From positions 1 to 37,891 of the forward strand of contig JAXDJX010000004.1 in NCBI GenBank assembly GCA_034667405.1: DNA of 37,891 nt, read 5' to 3'. Position numbers and translations under genes: made by a program. The notes under the pieces were generated by a model. That model saw only the letters and a list, made by a program, of their open reading frames with translations, was not told where the DNA came from and did not search any database. Source of the DNA: JANXVR01 sp034667405. Lineage in GTDB: Bacteria; Actinomycetota; UBA4738; HRBIN12. Shown here piece by piece: positions 1 to 10,689 of this stretch (positions within the stretch are counted from its first letter, which is position 1; each line of letters begins with the position of its first letter).

Positions 1-202
1 CTACGCCCTTTGCATGTACTGCGGGATCTGCGTCGAGGTCTGTCCCTTCGACGCGCTCTTCTGGAGCCCCGAGTTCGAATATGCGGAGTACGGGGTAGAC
101 GAACTCCTCCACGAGAAGGAACGCCTGGAGGAGTGGACCTATACGGTGCTCCCGCCGCCCGCGCTCGAGGCGGGCGCGGAGCCGGCCGAGGAGGCCTCGT
201 GA
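1..202 (+). CDS. nuoI: NADH-quinone oxidoreductase subunit I, C-terminal part
   Basis: Partial gene cut by the window edge; the frame reads from base 2. NuoI is the ferredoxin-like subunit of complex I that holds two [4Fe-4S] clusters and passes electrons towards NuoB and quinone on the cytoplasmic side. The visible piece has a complete CMYCGICVEVCP cluster motif (C-x2-C-x2-C-x3-C-P) followed by FDAL, then an acidic, Ala/Pro/Glu-rich tail. The stop TGA (200-202) overlaps the GTG start of nuoJ in GTGA, so the two are translationally coupled. The following nuoJ-N order confirms the identification. Confidence 0.93.
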   Translation, partial: YALCMYCGICVEVCPFDALFWSPEFEYAEYGVDELLHEKERLEEWTYTVLPPPALEAGAEPAEEAS

Positions 203-702
203 CGGGACAGGAATACGCGTTCATCGTCCTGGCGGCCGTCGGGTCGATCAGCGCCATCGCCACCGTCACCGCGCGGAACGTCGTGCACGCCGCCCTCTAC
301 CTGGTGGTGACGCTCTCGTCGGTCGGCGCGGTCTACCTGCTGCTCGGGGCGGAGTTCGTGGCGTGGGTGCAGATCCTCATCTACGTGGGGGCCATCGTCA
401 TCCTGTTCCTCTTCGGACTCATGCTCACGAAAGCCCCGATCGGACGCGATTCGCTGGACAACCAACAGCGCTGGGTCGGCGTCCTGGTGGCGTTCGGCGT
501 CTTCGCCGGCCTCGCCTACCTCATCCAGGATGCGTTCCCGCTGCAGGACGCCGTGGCCGCACCGGGGTTCCGCGGTTCGACGGAGGCGGTGGGCCAGTCC
601 ATCTTCCACTCCTACGTGCTGCCGTTCGAGGCCGTGTCGTTCCTCTTGCTCGCGGCGTTGATCGGAGCGGTGGTCTTGGCCAGGAAGGATGACGAGACAT
701 GA
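199..702 (+). CDS. nuoJ: NADH-quinone oxidoreductase subunit J
   Basis: Membrane subunit of the proton-pumping arm of complex I, 167 aa from the GTG at 199. The start is chosen because it overlaps the nuoI stop by 4 nt and places the first hydrophobic helix at residues 6-22; the longer upstream reading runs through nuoI in another frame. Predicted membrane segments are near residues 6-22, 28-48, 55-75, 91-109 and 138-161, the five-helix layout of NuoJ. The third helix (YVGAIVILFLFGLML) is the conserved NuoJ helix whose pi-bulge takes part in coupling in known structures. The 3' end overlaps nuoK by 4 nt (ATGA). Confidence 0.95.
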   Translation: MTGQEYAFIVLAAVGSISAIATVTARNVVHAALYLVVTLSSVGAVYLLLGAEFVAWVQILIYVGAIVILFLFGLMLTKAPIGRDSLDNQQRWVGVLVAFGVFAGLAYLIQDAFPLQDAVAAPGFRGSTEAVGQSIFHSYVLPFEAVSFLLLAALIGAVVLARKDDET

Positions 703-994
703 TCCGCCTGCCGTTGGTGCTCTTCTTCTCCGCGTTCCTCTTCTCCGCAGGTGTCTACGGTGTGCTCGTGCGACGGAACGCCGTCATGGTCCTCATGGCC
801 ATCGAACTGATGCTGAACGCCGTGAACGTGAACCTGGTCGGGTTCTCGGCGAACCTCAAGGCGATGAGCGGCCAGGTATTCGCGCTCTTCATCATCGCCG
901 TGGCGGCCGCCGAGGTCGGCATCGGCCTTGCCATCGTCATCCTGCTCTTCCGCAACCGTGAGTCGATCAACGTGGACGAGGTGAGCCTGCTGAA

Positions 995-1001
<7 letters not shown>
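699..1001 (+). CDS. nuoK: NADH-quinone oxidoreductase subunit K
   Basis: 100 aa, the usual NuoK length, with three membrane helices (about 4-24, 28-50, 60-84). The two helix-buried glutamates known to be needed for proton translocation in NuoK are visible as E36 (AIELMLNAVN) and E72 (AAAEVGIGLA), at the same numbers as in the E. coli protein. The start ATG overlaps the nuoJ stop by 4 nt and the stop lies inside the first codons of nuoL, so J-K-L are translated as a coupled set. Confidence 0.96.
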
Positions 1002-2968
<1,967 letters not shown>

Positions 2969-2984
2969 GAGGGAGAGTGGATCG

Positions 2985-4517
2985 ATGACCTGGCAGAACT
3001 CGGCCATCACGATCACCACGTTGTTGCCCCTGCTGGGGGCGCTGGTGATCGTCTTGGTGCCGAAGGACAAGGACCGGCTGGTCCGAGGCCTCGGCATCTT
3101 CTTCACGGGCGCAGCGCTCGTGCTGGCCGTGGCCATCGCCATCGGCTTCAACTACTCCCAGAGCGGGAGCCTTCAGTTCACCGCCGACACCAGTTGGATC
3201 TCGGCCATCGGGGCCCGCTACCACGTGGGGATCGACGGCATCTCGATGCCGCTCTACGTCCTGACCTTCCTCCTCTCGTTCCTGTGCGCCATCTACAGCT
3301 GGCGCTACGTCCCCTCACCCGGACGAACGAAAGCCTTCCTGGCCCTCATGCTCCTGTTGGAGACCGGGATGGCGGGCACGTTCATCGCGTTCGATCTCAT
3401 CCTGTTCTTCGTGTTCTGGGAGCTGGTGCTGGTCCCGATGTACTTCCTCATCGCCATCTGGGGCTCGGCGAACCGAGAGTACGCGAGCATCAAGTTCTTC
3501 CTCTACACGCTGTTCGGGTCCGTGTTCATGTTGCTGGCGTTCCTGGCGCTCTACTTCCGTGGGCCGGCGCCGCATACGTTCGACATGATCGCGTTGCAGA
3601 AGTTCGGCGCGTCCGGCGGGTTCAGCCACACGTTCCAGCTCGTGGCGTTCGGCGCCATCGCGCTCGGGTTTGCGGTGAAGGTGCCCATGTGGCCGTTCCA
3701 CACGTGGCTGCCCGACGCCCACACCGAGGCGCCTACCATCGGGTCGGTGCTCCTGGCCGGCGTCATGCTGAAGATGGGCACGTACGGGTTCATCCGGATC
3801 GCGTTGCCGATGCTTCCCGAGGGCGCCCACGCCTACGCCCCGTGGATCGGGCTGTTGGCGGCCATCGGGATCGTGTACGCCTCTCTTGCGTGTTTGGCCC
3901 AGAAGGACCTGAAACGGTTGATCGCGTTCAGTTCTGTCGGGCATATGGGATTCGTGATGCTCGGCATCGCCACGCTCACACCGATCGGCATCCAGGCCGC
4001 GATCTTCGGGATGGTGGCTCACGGCGTGATCACCGGCATGCTGTTCTTCAACGTCGGATCGATCTATGACCGCTACCACACGCGCCAGATCTCCGAGATC
4101 GGCGGCGGGATGTTGGAGATCATGCCGAAGCTCGGCGGTGTCTTCGCGTTCGTCGCCATCGCATCACTCGGGCTCCCGGGTCTTGCCGGGTTCTGGGGCG
4201 AGGTCATGTCGTTGCTCGCCGCCTACAACCCGGCGCGGGGGCTGAACGTTGGCCTCTTCCGTGGGTACATGATCGCCGGGGGAGTGGGGACGATCCTCAC
4301 CGCGGGGTACTTCCTGTGGATGCTCCAGCGCATCAACATGGGCGTGGTCCCCGACAAGTGGAAAGAGCATCACCTCAAGGACGTCATCGCGGTCGAATGG
4401 GTGTCCTGGCTGCCGCTCCTGGCGCTGATCCTGGTGCTCGGACTGTTCCCGAAGCTGGTGTTCGGCGCCACTGATCACGCAGTGAACGGTCTCTTGCAGG
4501 CCCTGGGACTTTCCTGA
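2985..4517 (+). CDS. nuoM: NADH-quinone oxidoreductase subunit M
   Basis: 510-aa antiporter-like membrane subunit. The conserved glutamate is E146 in FWELVLVPMYFLI and the conserved lysine K232 in KVPMWPFHTWLPDAH; the second half has KDLKRLIAFSSVGHMGF, with the mid-membrane lysine region of the family. The start is ATG 2985 with a purine-rich ribosome site (GAGAGGGAGAG) about 7 nt before it, the only clear Shine-Dalgarno site inside this operon. The stop TGA shares its last base with the nuoN ATG. Confidence 0.96.
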   Translation: MTWQNSAITITTLLPLLGALVIVLVPKDKDRLVRGLGIFFTGAALVLAVAIAIGFNYSQSGSLQFTADTSWISAIGARYHVGIDGISMPLYVLTFLLSFLCAIYSWRYVPSPGRTKAFLALMLLLETGMAGTFIAFDLILFFVFWELVLVPMYFLIAIWGSANREYASIKFFLYTLFGSVFMLLAFLALYFRGPAPHTFDMIALQKFGASGGFSHTFQLVAFGAIALGFAVKVPMWPFHTWLPDAHTEAPTIGSVLLAGVMLKMGTYGFIRIALPMLPEGAHAYAPWIGLLAAIGIVYASLACLAQKDLKRLIAFSSVGHMGFVMLGIATLTPIGIQAAIFGMVAHGVITGMLFFNVGSIYDRYHTRQISEIGGGMLEIMPKLGGVFAFVAIASLGLPGLAGFWGEVMSLLAAYNPARGLNVGLFRGYMIAGGVGTILTAGYFLWMLQRINMGVVPDKWKEHHLKDVIAVEWVSWLPLLALILVLGLFPKLVFGATDHAVNGLLQALGLS

Positions 4518-5989
4518 TGCACATCGACTACCACGCGGTCCTCCCCGAGTTCGTGCTCTCCGGCACGATCCTGATCGTCCTGGTGGTCGACCTCTTCCTT
4601 CCCAACGGATGGAAGCACGCCGCCATGCCGCTCTCCATGCTCGGGGTGCTCGCGACCCTTGCAGCCGAACTCACCCTCCTGGGATCCACCCCACGCGCCA
4701 CGTTCGGCGGATCGTTCGTGGTGGACGACTTCGCCGTGCTGTTCCAGACGTTCTTCCTGGCGGTCGCCATCGTGGTGCTGGCCATCTCGATGCGCTACAT
4801 GAAAGAGGGTGGGTTCTACCAGGGCGAGTACTACTTCCTCCTGCTGACCAGTTTCCTCGGGTGCATGCTCATGCCCGCCTCGCGCGATCTCCTGATGCTG
4901 TTCATCTCCCTGGAGCTGGTGTCGGCGCCGGGGTTCCTCATGGCGGCGTTCCGCAAGCGAGACCCCAAGTCGAACGAAGCCGGACTGAAGTTCTTCCTGA
5001 TCGGTGTGCTGTCGACCGCCGTGATGCTCTTCGGGATGAGCATCATCTACGGCGTGACCGGGGGCGAGACCGGGCTCTCGCAGATCGCCACGAAGCTCGC
5101 CGCGTTGCCGGCGCAGCAGACCACCTTCGCCCTGGCCGCCATCTTCTTCGTGGTGGTGGGGTTCGCGTTCAAGGTGAGTGCGTTCCCGTTCCAGTTCTGG
5201 GCGCCGGATACCTACGAAGGCTCGCCCGTTCCCGTGGCCGCCTTCCTCGCGGTGGCCTCGAAGGCCGCCGGATTTGCCGGACTGCTCCAGCTCATGTTCG
5301 TGGCCTTCATCCATGAGGCGCACTTCTGGACACCGCTCTTCACGTTCATCGCCATCGCCACGATGAGCGTCGGGAACCTGCTGGCGCTGCAACAGCGGCA
5401 GGCGGTGCGGCTGCTCGCATACTCGGGGATCGCGCAGGCCGGCTACATGCTCCTGCCGTTCGCGTTGGTCGGCACCAACCCCACGGTGAACCGTGACGCG
5501 TTCGCCGCGTGCGTCACCTACATCCTCATCTACGGGGTGATGAACCTGGGCGCGTTCGCGGTGACCACGGCGGTTTCACGACGCAAGCCCACGGTGCTCA
5601 TCTCCGACTTCGCCGGCCTGGTGCGGAGCGCTCCAGTGCTGGCGATCGCGATGACGACCTGCATGATCTCGCTCGCCGGCGTGCCGCCCGCGGGTGGGTT
5701 CTGGGGCAAGCTCTTCATCTTCCGCGCGGCCATCGAGCGCGCCGGCGTCCTTGGGGTCGCGCTCGCCGTGGTCATGCTGGTGAACTCAGTGGTGAGCGTC
5801 TTCTACTACTTCGCCATCCCCAAGCAGATGCTGTTCGCCGCAGGCCCCGACGAATCACGCCTCGGCGCCTCGAAGCTCCTCACCCTGGTCGCCGCCGCGT
5901 CGATGATCGGCGTCCTTGCGATCCTCATCCTGGCGAACGTCCTGCTGGATCTCGCCAACCACGCCACACTCGTCGCCTTGCCTCGCTGA
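4517..5989 (+). CDS. nuoN: NADH-quinone oxidoreductase subunit N
   Basis: 490-aa third antiporter-like subunit, last gene of the complex I operon. E133 (FISLELVSAPGFLM) and K219 (FKVSAFPFQFWAPD) match the functional Glu/Lys pair of the family. It starts one base into the nuoM stop (TGATG), so translation is coupled. The gene is followed after 42 nt by the convergent end of a PLP enzyme; only a weak 4-bp stem lies between, so no clear terminator is visible. Confidence 0.96.
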   Translation: MHIDYHAVLPEFVLSGTILIVLVVDLFLPNGWKHAAMPLSMLGVLATLAAELTLLGSTPRATFGGSFVVDDFAVLFQTFFLAVAIVVLAISMRYMKEGGFYQGEYYFLLLTSFLGCMLMPASRDLLMLFISLELVSAPGFLMAAFRKRDPKSNEAGLKFFLIGVLSTAVMLFGMSIIYGVTGGETGLSQIATKLAALPAQQTTFALAAIFFVVVGFAFKVSAFPFQFWAPDTYEGSPVPVAAFLAVASKAAGFAGLLQLMFVAFIHEAHFWTPLFTFIAIATMSVGNLLALQQRQAVRLLAYSGIAQAGYMLLPFALVGTNPTVNRDAFAACVTYILIYGVMNLGAFAVTTAVSRRKPTVLISDFAGLVRSAPVLAIAMTTCMISLAGVPPAGGFWGKLFIFRAAIERAGVLGVALAVVMLVNSVVSVFYYFAIPKQMLFAAGPDESRLGASKLLTLVAAASMIGVLAILILANVLLDLANHATLVALPR

Positions 5990-6031
5990 ATGTAGCGCCG
6001 CGCCGATCTACGGGAAGAGCGACGGGAAGCG

Positions 6032-7393
6032 CTAGTTCATCGTGCCGAGGATGGCGCGGACGTGGTCGAGCGTGGTGCGTGGGTTGATGAAGCAGAGGCG
6101 GCCGACCGTTTCGCCCTCCCACTTCGTCGGTTGGACGAAGCCGATCTGCGCGTCCAGCAGTCGTCGCCACCACGCGTCGTAGTCGCCGGCGTTCCACCCC
6201 GTGCGGCGGAACAGGACGACCGAGAGCTCCGGTTCGCCGATCAGCTCGAGTTCGGCGTGGCGTCGGATCTCCACGGCGGTCTGGCGGGTGAGCGTCAGGA
6301 CCTGCTCGACCGCTTGGCGGTAGGCGTCCGTGCCGTAGGTGGCCAGGCTGAACCACAGGGGTAGGCCCCGCGCGCGGCGGCTCAAGTGGTAGGCGTAATG
6401 CGAGGGAGCCCATTCCTGATCGGCGTTCACCGAGTCCAGGTAGCTCGCCTCCTGCGTGTGCGCGCGGCGGGCAAGTTCCGGATCCCGGTAGATGAGTGCG
6501 CACGAGTCGTACGGGGCGAACAACCACTTGTGCGGATCCACCGAGAGGGAGTCGGCCTGTTCGATGCCATCGTAGAGATCGCGGATGGAGGGCGCCACCA
6601 GGCCACCGCCTCCGTAGGCGGCGTCGACGTGGAGCCAGAGTCCGCGATCATGCGCGACCTGTGCCACGCCGGCCAGGTCGTCGACCGTGCCGGCGTTCGT
6701 CGCGCCGGCGCTCGCGACCACGGCGAACACACCGTCGGTGTCATCGCGTCCATCGAGGACCGCGGCGAGGTTCTCGCCGGTGAGCTTCCCGCGCGGGTCG
6801 TGGGGAACGGTGATGACATCGACGTCCATGACCTTCGCGGCGGAGGCGACGCTCGAATGCACCGTGTCGCAGCAGACGATGGACCATCGCGCGGGACGGC
6901 CTCGATCTCCCCGAGCGCGCGCGGCGACGTCCCGAGCGGTCACCAACCCGCTGAGGTTGCCGGCCGAACCACCGGATACGAAGCACCCACCGGCGCCCTC
7001 GGGCAGGCCGGCGAGGTCGGCGATCCACCGAAGGGCCTGATTCTCGGCCCAGATGGCGCCCGCGCCGTCCAACCACGAGGCCGCGATCACCGATGACGAG
7101 CCGACCACCAGGTCGAAGAGGACCGATGCCTTCGTCGGGGCTCCGGGCACGAAGGCGAGCGAGGTCGGATGGTCGGTCGAGATGGTGGCCGGGGCCAGGA
7201 CCTCGGCCCAGATGCGCAGAGCTTCCTCGCCGCCGATCCCTTCAGGGGTGATGGTGTCGCCCGCGCGGCGTGCGAGTTCGGCGCTCGGCTGCGGGCCGTC
7301 CAACGGCTGCGGGCTCGCTATCCGGTTCCGCGCGTACGCGACCAGCGAACGCGCGAGCGATTCGGTCTGTTCGGTGTACTCGTGCATCCCCAT
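6032..7393 (-). CDS. PLP-dependent amino-acid decarboxylase (group II type)
   Basis: 453-aa fold-type I PLP enzyme of the aromatic-L-amino-acid/glutamate decarboxylase superfamily, removing the alpha-carboxylate of an amino acid in the cytoplasm. Visible signatures: SGGSAGNLSGL (140-150, phosphate-binding region), HVDAAYGGGG with D257 (pyridine-nitrogen aspartate), and SVDPHKW with the Schiff-base lysine K289. The substrate cannot be read from sequence. Start ATG at 7393 has GGGAGG 6 nt upstream; a second in-frame ATG is two codons later. It lies 72 nt downstream of the HemL-like aminotransferase gene on the same strand, so the two may act on related substrates, although a strong hairpin sits between them. 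Unrelated, in family terms, to the nuo genes it converges on. Confidence 0.85.
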   Translation of the reverse strand: MGMHEYTEQTESLARSLVAYARNRIASPQPLDGPQPSAELARRAGDTITPEGIGGEEALRIWAEVLAPATISTDHPTSLAFVPGAPTKASVLFDLVVGSSSVIAASWLDGAGAIWAENQALRWIADLAGLPEGAGGCFVSGGSAGNLSGLVTARDVAARARGDRGRPARWSIVCCDTVHSSVASAAKVMDVDVITVPHDPRGKLTGENLAAVLDGRDDTDGVFAVVASAGATNAGTVDDLAGVAQVAHDRGLWLHVDAAYGGGGLVAPSIRDLYDGIEQADSLSVDPHKWLFAPYDSCALIYRDPELARRAHTQEASYLDSVNADQEWAPSHYAYHLSRRARGLPLWFSLATYGTDAYRQAVEQVLTLTRQTAVEIRRHAELELIGEPELSVVLFRRTGWNAGDYDAWWRRLLDAQIGFVQPTKWEGETVGRLCFINPRTTLDHVRAILGTMN

Positions 7394-7413
7394 GACGTGC
7401 CTCCCGAAACGAA

Positions 7414-7440
7414 CGGAGCCGGCCCTTCGGGCCGGCTCCG
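7414..7440 (-). terminator. strong hairpin between the two PLP enzyme genes
   Basis: Perfect inverted repeat with 12-bp GC-rich arms (CGGAGCCGGCCC and its complement) around TTC. On the + strand the tip forms a C(TTCG)G tetraloop. It is 26 nt downstream of the HemL-like gene stop and 21 nt upstream of the decarboxylase start. There is no T-run on the minus strand (it is followed by TTCGTTTCG), so it may be a partial terminator or an mRNA-end stabiliser rather than a classical intrinsic terminator. Confidence 0.6.
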
Positions 7441-7465
7441 CTTGATGGTCGCTACCCAGCTGGCG

Positions 7466-8848
7466 CTATCCGGCAAGCTCCTGGCAGAACTCGCCGAACG
7501 CGTCGATGTACTTCTGGACGTCGGCTTCCGTGTGCTGCACCGATATCGTCCACTGCTCCTCGTCGCCGGGGGTCATGAAGAGGCCCCGGTTGATCATCCA
7601 CGAGAAGCTCGCGTAGAAGAATCCCGGTTCGGTCTCAAGGAAGTCTCGGTAGTTGGTGAGGGGCTCCGCGCGATACGACACGCAGCCCTTCGCACCCAGG
7701 TCCATGGTGTGACCGGGGATGTCGTTGTCGTTCATCGCCTTCGCGCATCCCTCGGCGAGCTGCGTTCCGAGCTTGCCTAGGTGGTCGTAGGCGTCCTTCG
7801 TGAGGACCTGCGTCAGCGCGGCCAGGCCGGCGGCCACGCTCAACGGGTTCCCGTTGAAGGTGCCTTGCTGGGCTGCGCCCTTGCCGACCCATTCCATGTA
7901 GCGAGCCTCTCCACCGAACGCGCCGATGGTTGCGCCGCCGCCGACGGCCTTCGCGAAGGTCGCCAGGTGTGGACGAACCCCGTAGCGCTCGCTGGTGCCG
8001 CCGTAGGCGATGGTGCCACCGCACTTGACCTCGTCGTAGATGAGGACGGCGCCGTGCTTCTCACACGCGTCGCGGAGCGCCTGGAGGTAGCCCTCCTGCG
8101 GCACCACGATGCCGATGTTCATCATGACCGGCTCGAGGATGACCGCGGCCACCTGACCCTCGTTGTCCGACAGCGCTTGTTCGACCGCGGCTGCATCGTT
8201 GAACTGCACGACGATGACCGTGTCCCACAGTGCCTTCGGGATGCCCTTAGAGGTGGGTTCGGTGGTGTACCAGGCCTTGCTGTCGGTCCCCATGCTCTCG
8301 CGCATCTGCAGCACGTCGGCCTCGGGGACCACGGAGAACAGCACCGAGTCGTGGTGACCGTGGTAGGAGCCCTCCATCTTGATGATCTTGTCCCGCCCGG
8401 TGGCCGCACGCGCCACGCGGATCGCGTCCATCGTGGCTTCGGTGCCCGAGTTGACGAAGCGCATCTGCTCGAGCTGGAAGCGCGAACAGATCTCTTCGGC
8501 CAATGACACGGTGGCTTCGGTGGTGACGGCGAAGTGGATCCCGCGGTCGGCAACCTTCCGGATGGCCTCGACGATCTTCGGGTGGGCGTGGCCCACCACG
8601 TTGACGCCGAACCCACCGTGGAAGTCGGTGTACTCGGTTCCGTCCACGTCCCAGACGCTGGAACCGCTTCCCCGCTCCAGATACACGGGGTAGGGGTCGC
8701 CAACCTGGAAGTTCGATGCAACACCGCTGGGCAAGCTCTTGATGGCTCGCTCATGCAATGCCTTCGAACCCGACGTCCGGTCGAGCAGGATCTTCGTTTC
8801 CGCATCGGCGATCTCCGCCGCACGGGCCTTGAGTCGCTCAAGGTCCAC
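7466..8848 (-). CDS. class III aminotransferase, glutamate-1-semialdehyde aminomutase-like
   Basis: Fold-type I PLP enzyme, 460 aa from the GTG at 8848. Family signatures in order: ERGSGSSVWDVDGTEYTDF, FVNSGTEATMDAIRVAR, GSYHGHHDSV, DEVKCGG (cofactor aspartate) and FAKAVGGG (Schiff-base lysine, about residue 300). The fold matches HemL, but the HemL hallmark DEVMTGFR is DEVKCGGT here, so I call it HemL-like rather than the porphyrin enzyme. Start choice: the anti-SD match AGGAGGTGAT lies 4-5 nt before GTG 8848, ideal spacing, whereas the longer reading begins at a GTG (8857) inside that same site. Downstream neighbour is a PLP decarboxylase. True substrate unknown. Confidence 0.82.
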   Translation of the reverse strand: MDLERLKARAAEIADAETKILLDRTSGSKALHERAIKSLPSGVASNFQVGDPYPVYLERGSGSSVWDVDGTEYTDFHGGFGVNVVGHAHPKIVEAIRKVADRGIHFAVTTEATVSLAEEICSRFQLEQMRFVNSGTEATMDAIRVARAATGRDKIIKMEGSYHGHHDSVLFSVVPEADVLQMRESMGTDSKAWYTTEPTSKGIPKALWDTVIVVQFNDAAAVEQALSDNEGQVAAVILEPVMMNIGIVVPQEGYLQALRDACEKHGAVLIYDEVKCGGTIAYGGTSERYGVRPHLATFAKAVGGGATIGAFGGEARYMEWVGKGAAQQGTFNGNPLSVAAGLAALTQVLTKDAYDHLGKLGTQLAEGCAKAMNDNDIPGHTMDLGAKGCVSYRAEPLTNYRDFLETEPGFFYASFSWMINRGLFMTPGDEEQWTISVQHTEADVQKYIDAFGEFCQELAG

Positions 8849-8874
8849 GTCTATCACCTCCTGTTAGGGCGGCA

Positions 8875-8904
8875 AGCGTACCCGGCGCCGCACCACCGCT
8901 GCAA
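8875..8904 (-). promoter_or_regulatory. candidate promoter of the HemL-like gene
   Basis: On the minus strand TTGCAG (8899-8904) and TACGCT (8875-8880) are separated by 18 nt, a good match to housekeeping -35/-10 boxes. It gives a leader of about 20 nt ending in AGGAGGTGAT just before GTG 8848. Read from sequence only. Confidence 0.45.
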
Positions 8905-8990
8905 TCTGCTGCCGAAGAGGGTCTTCCTGGTTCGGACAGGTAAAGGGCACCCTGCTGTAGGCCGATGTTTCCCGGGAAGGGAGCAAACTG

Positions 8991-10139
8991 TTGGAGCGTC
9001 CCCCCCATATCCACTTCGGCCTGTTCAGTCGGCTCCTGGTCGCCAGTCTCGCAGTGGCCATCCTTGTTACCGCAGACGGTCTGGCCGTGTCCGTCGGGAG
9101 CACCGATGGGCCGAGCCGGCTGTTGCTTTCCGGCGGGTACCTCATCCTTTTCGCGATCCTGGTGTTCGGCGCACGGGCGCTGCGTCGGCGCGCTCGCTGG
9201 CTGGAGATCGAACAAGGGCGGCACACCGCCTTGCTGGAGCAGATCCCCGCCGTCACCTACATCGATAAGTTCGCCGATGCCGATCCCGATACAGCCATCC
9301 CGGTCTACATCAGTCCGCAGGTGGAGGACATGTTCGGGTACCCACGAGAGGACTGGATCACCAATACCCAGATGTGGGATGACCTCCTGCATCCCGATGA
9401 TCGCGAGCATGTGCTGCGCACGGTGACGGAGGGCGACGAGCGTGGGGACCAGACGTGGAGCATGGAGTACCGGATGGTCCGCATGGACGGTTCCATCGCG
9501 TGGATCCGGGAAGAAGCGCGGATCCTGCGAGAGGCGCACGTTGCGACGTCGTACTGGCAAGGCGTCATGGTCGATATCACCGAGCGTAGAGAGGCTGAGC
9601 AGCAGGTGGCCTTCCTGGCGTTCCACGACAAGCTCACCGGGCTCGGGAATCGCTACCTCTTCGAACAGGAGCTCGATCGGGCGATGGCGCGGGCGCGACG
9701 CACGGCCGGTGCGGTCGGCGTCATCTACATCGACCTCGATGACTTCAAACTCGTGAACGACTCCCTTGGCCACTCCGCAGGGGACGAACTCCTCTGCCAG
9801 GTGTCGGAGCGGCTTCTCGCGGTAGCGCGGGAGACGGACCTGGTGACCCGACAGGGCGGGGACGAGTTCCTGTTGCTGGTGCCCGACCTTGGCGCCGAGC
9901 ATGGTGCACCCTTGGCGGTGGTCGAGGCCATCGCGGAACGGATCCGAACCACGTTCATCGAGCCATTCATGGTCGCCGGGAACGAACTACGTGTGTCGGC
10001 GTCCGTGGGGGTCAGCTTGTATCCCAAAGACGCACAGGGCGGTGACGAACTCCTTAGTCATGCCGACTCGGCGATGTATCAGAGCAAACGAGAAGGGCCG
10101 GGGGGCTACCGAGTGTTCTCCGACGCAGAGGCCGTCTAG
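8991..10139 (+). CDS. membrane PAS-GGDEF diguanylate cyclase
   Basis: 382-aa protein predicted to make cyclic di-GMP from two GTP. Two membrane helices (about 12-36 and 44-64) are followed by a PAS domain (about 83-200, with the PAC-like end VDITERREAEQQ) and a GGDEF domain (about 205-378). The active-site motif is intact: RQGGDEFLLLV with GGDEF at 289-293; DKLTGLGNRYLF and DLDDFKLVNDSLGH are also typical. A product-inhibition I-site RxxD (R280-D283) sits exactly five residues before GGDEF. The start is TTG 8991 with GGAAGGGAG about 8 nt upstream; no ATG lies closer to the first helix. It converges, 9 nt apart, on a YajQ-family gene. The PAS ligand is unknown. Confidence 0.9.
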   Translation: MERPPHIHFGLFSRLLVASLAVAILVTADGLAVSVGSTDGPSRLLLSGGYLILFAILVFGARALRRRARWLEIEQGRHTALLEQIPAVTYIDKFADADPDTAIPVYISPQVEDMFGYPREDWITNTQMWDDLLHPDDREHVLRTVTEGDERGDQTWSMEYRMVRMDGSIAWIREEARILREAHVATSYWQGVMVDITERREAEQQVAFLAFHDKLTGLGNRYLFEQELDRAMARARRTAGAVGVIYIDLDDFKLVNDSLGHSAGDELLCQVSERLLAVARETDLVTRQGGDEFLLLVPDLGAEHGAPLAVVEAIAERIRTTFIEPFMVAGNELRVSASVGVSLYPKDAQGGDELLSHADSAMYQSKREGPGGYRVFSDAEAV

Positions 10140-10148
10140 CGCCCTGGC

Positions 10149-10646
10149 CTACGGGCGATAGTTCGTGAACTGGAGCGCGACGCCGAAGTCGTGCTCGCGC
10201 ACCGCGCCCATCGCAGCTTGCAGGTCATCCTTGCTCTTGCCGATAACCCGCACCTGGGCGCCTTGGATCTGGGTCTGCACCTTCGACACCGCCTGACGAA
10301 CGAACTTCGAGATCTCTTTCGTCTTCTCGTCGGGGATGCCCGTGACGACCGTCACGGTGATCCGGGCCGAACCCTTGGAGGCTTCCTGGATGGGGCCCTC
10401 TTGCAGCGCCTTCAGCGGGATCTCCCGCTTGATCGCCTTCTCCTTGAGCACCTGGAGCGCGGCCTTCAGCCGGTCCTCGGTCGCCGAGTGGAGCTCGATC
10501 TTCTCCTCGGTCAGTTCGACGGAGGTGTCGGTGCCCTTGAAGTCGAAGCGCTGGGAGAGCTCACGACCCGCCTGGTCTACAGCGTTTCGCACCTCCTGCA
10601 TGTCCACCTCGGACACGATGTCGAACGAGAACTGGTCCTTCGCCAT
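10149..10646 (-). CDS. yajQ: YajQ family protein (UPF0234), candidate c-di-GMP binder
   Basis: 165 aa, the full length of the family. Recognised by FDIVSEVDMQEVRNAVDQA at the N terminus, RFDFKGTD, KREIPLKALQEG in the middle and the QVRVIGKSKDDLQ...FTNYRP ending. Some YajQ proteins bind cyclic di-GMP or RNA and act in gene control; whether this one does is inference. Its 3' end faces a diguanylate cyclase gene. No Shine-Dalgarno site precedes the ATG; instead TATCCT lies 6 nt upstream, pointing to a leaderless transcript. Confidence 0.9.
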   Translation of the reverse strand: MAKDQFSFDIVSEVDMQEVRNAVDQAGRELSQRFDFKGTDTSVELTEEKIELHSATEDRLKAALQVLKEKAIKREIPLKALQEGPIQEASKGSARITVTVVTGIPDEKTKEISKFVRQAVSKVQTQIQGAQVRVIGKSKDDLQAAMGAVREHDFGVALQFTNYRP

Positions 10647-10652
10647 GGCCTG

Positions 10653-10658
10653 AGGATA
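10653..10658 (-). promoter_or_regulatory. leaderless -10 box of yajQ
   Basis: TATCCT on the minus strand ends 6 nt before the yajQ ATG (10646), so transcription should begin at or near the start codon. It is one arm of an 8-bp inverted repeat (GGATAGCG 10654-10661 and CGCTATCC 10687-10694), whose other arm supplies the same TATCCT to the plus strand. Confidence 0.5.
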
Positions 10659-10689
10659 GCGGCTGGGGCCGAACGGCGCCTGCGTTCGC

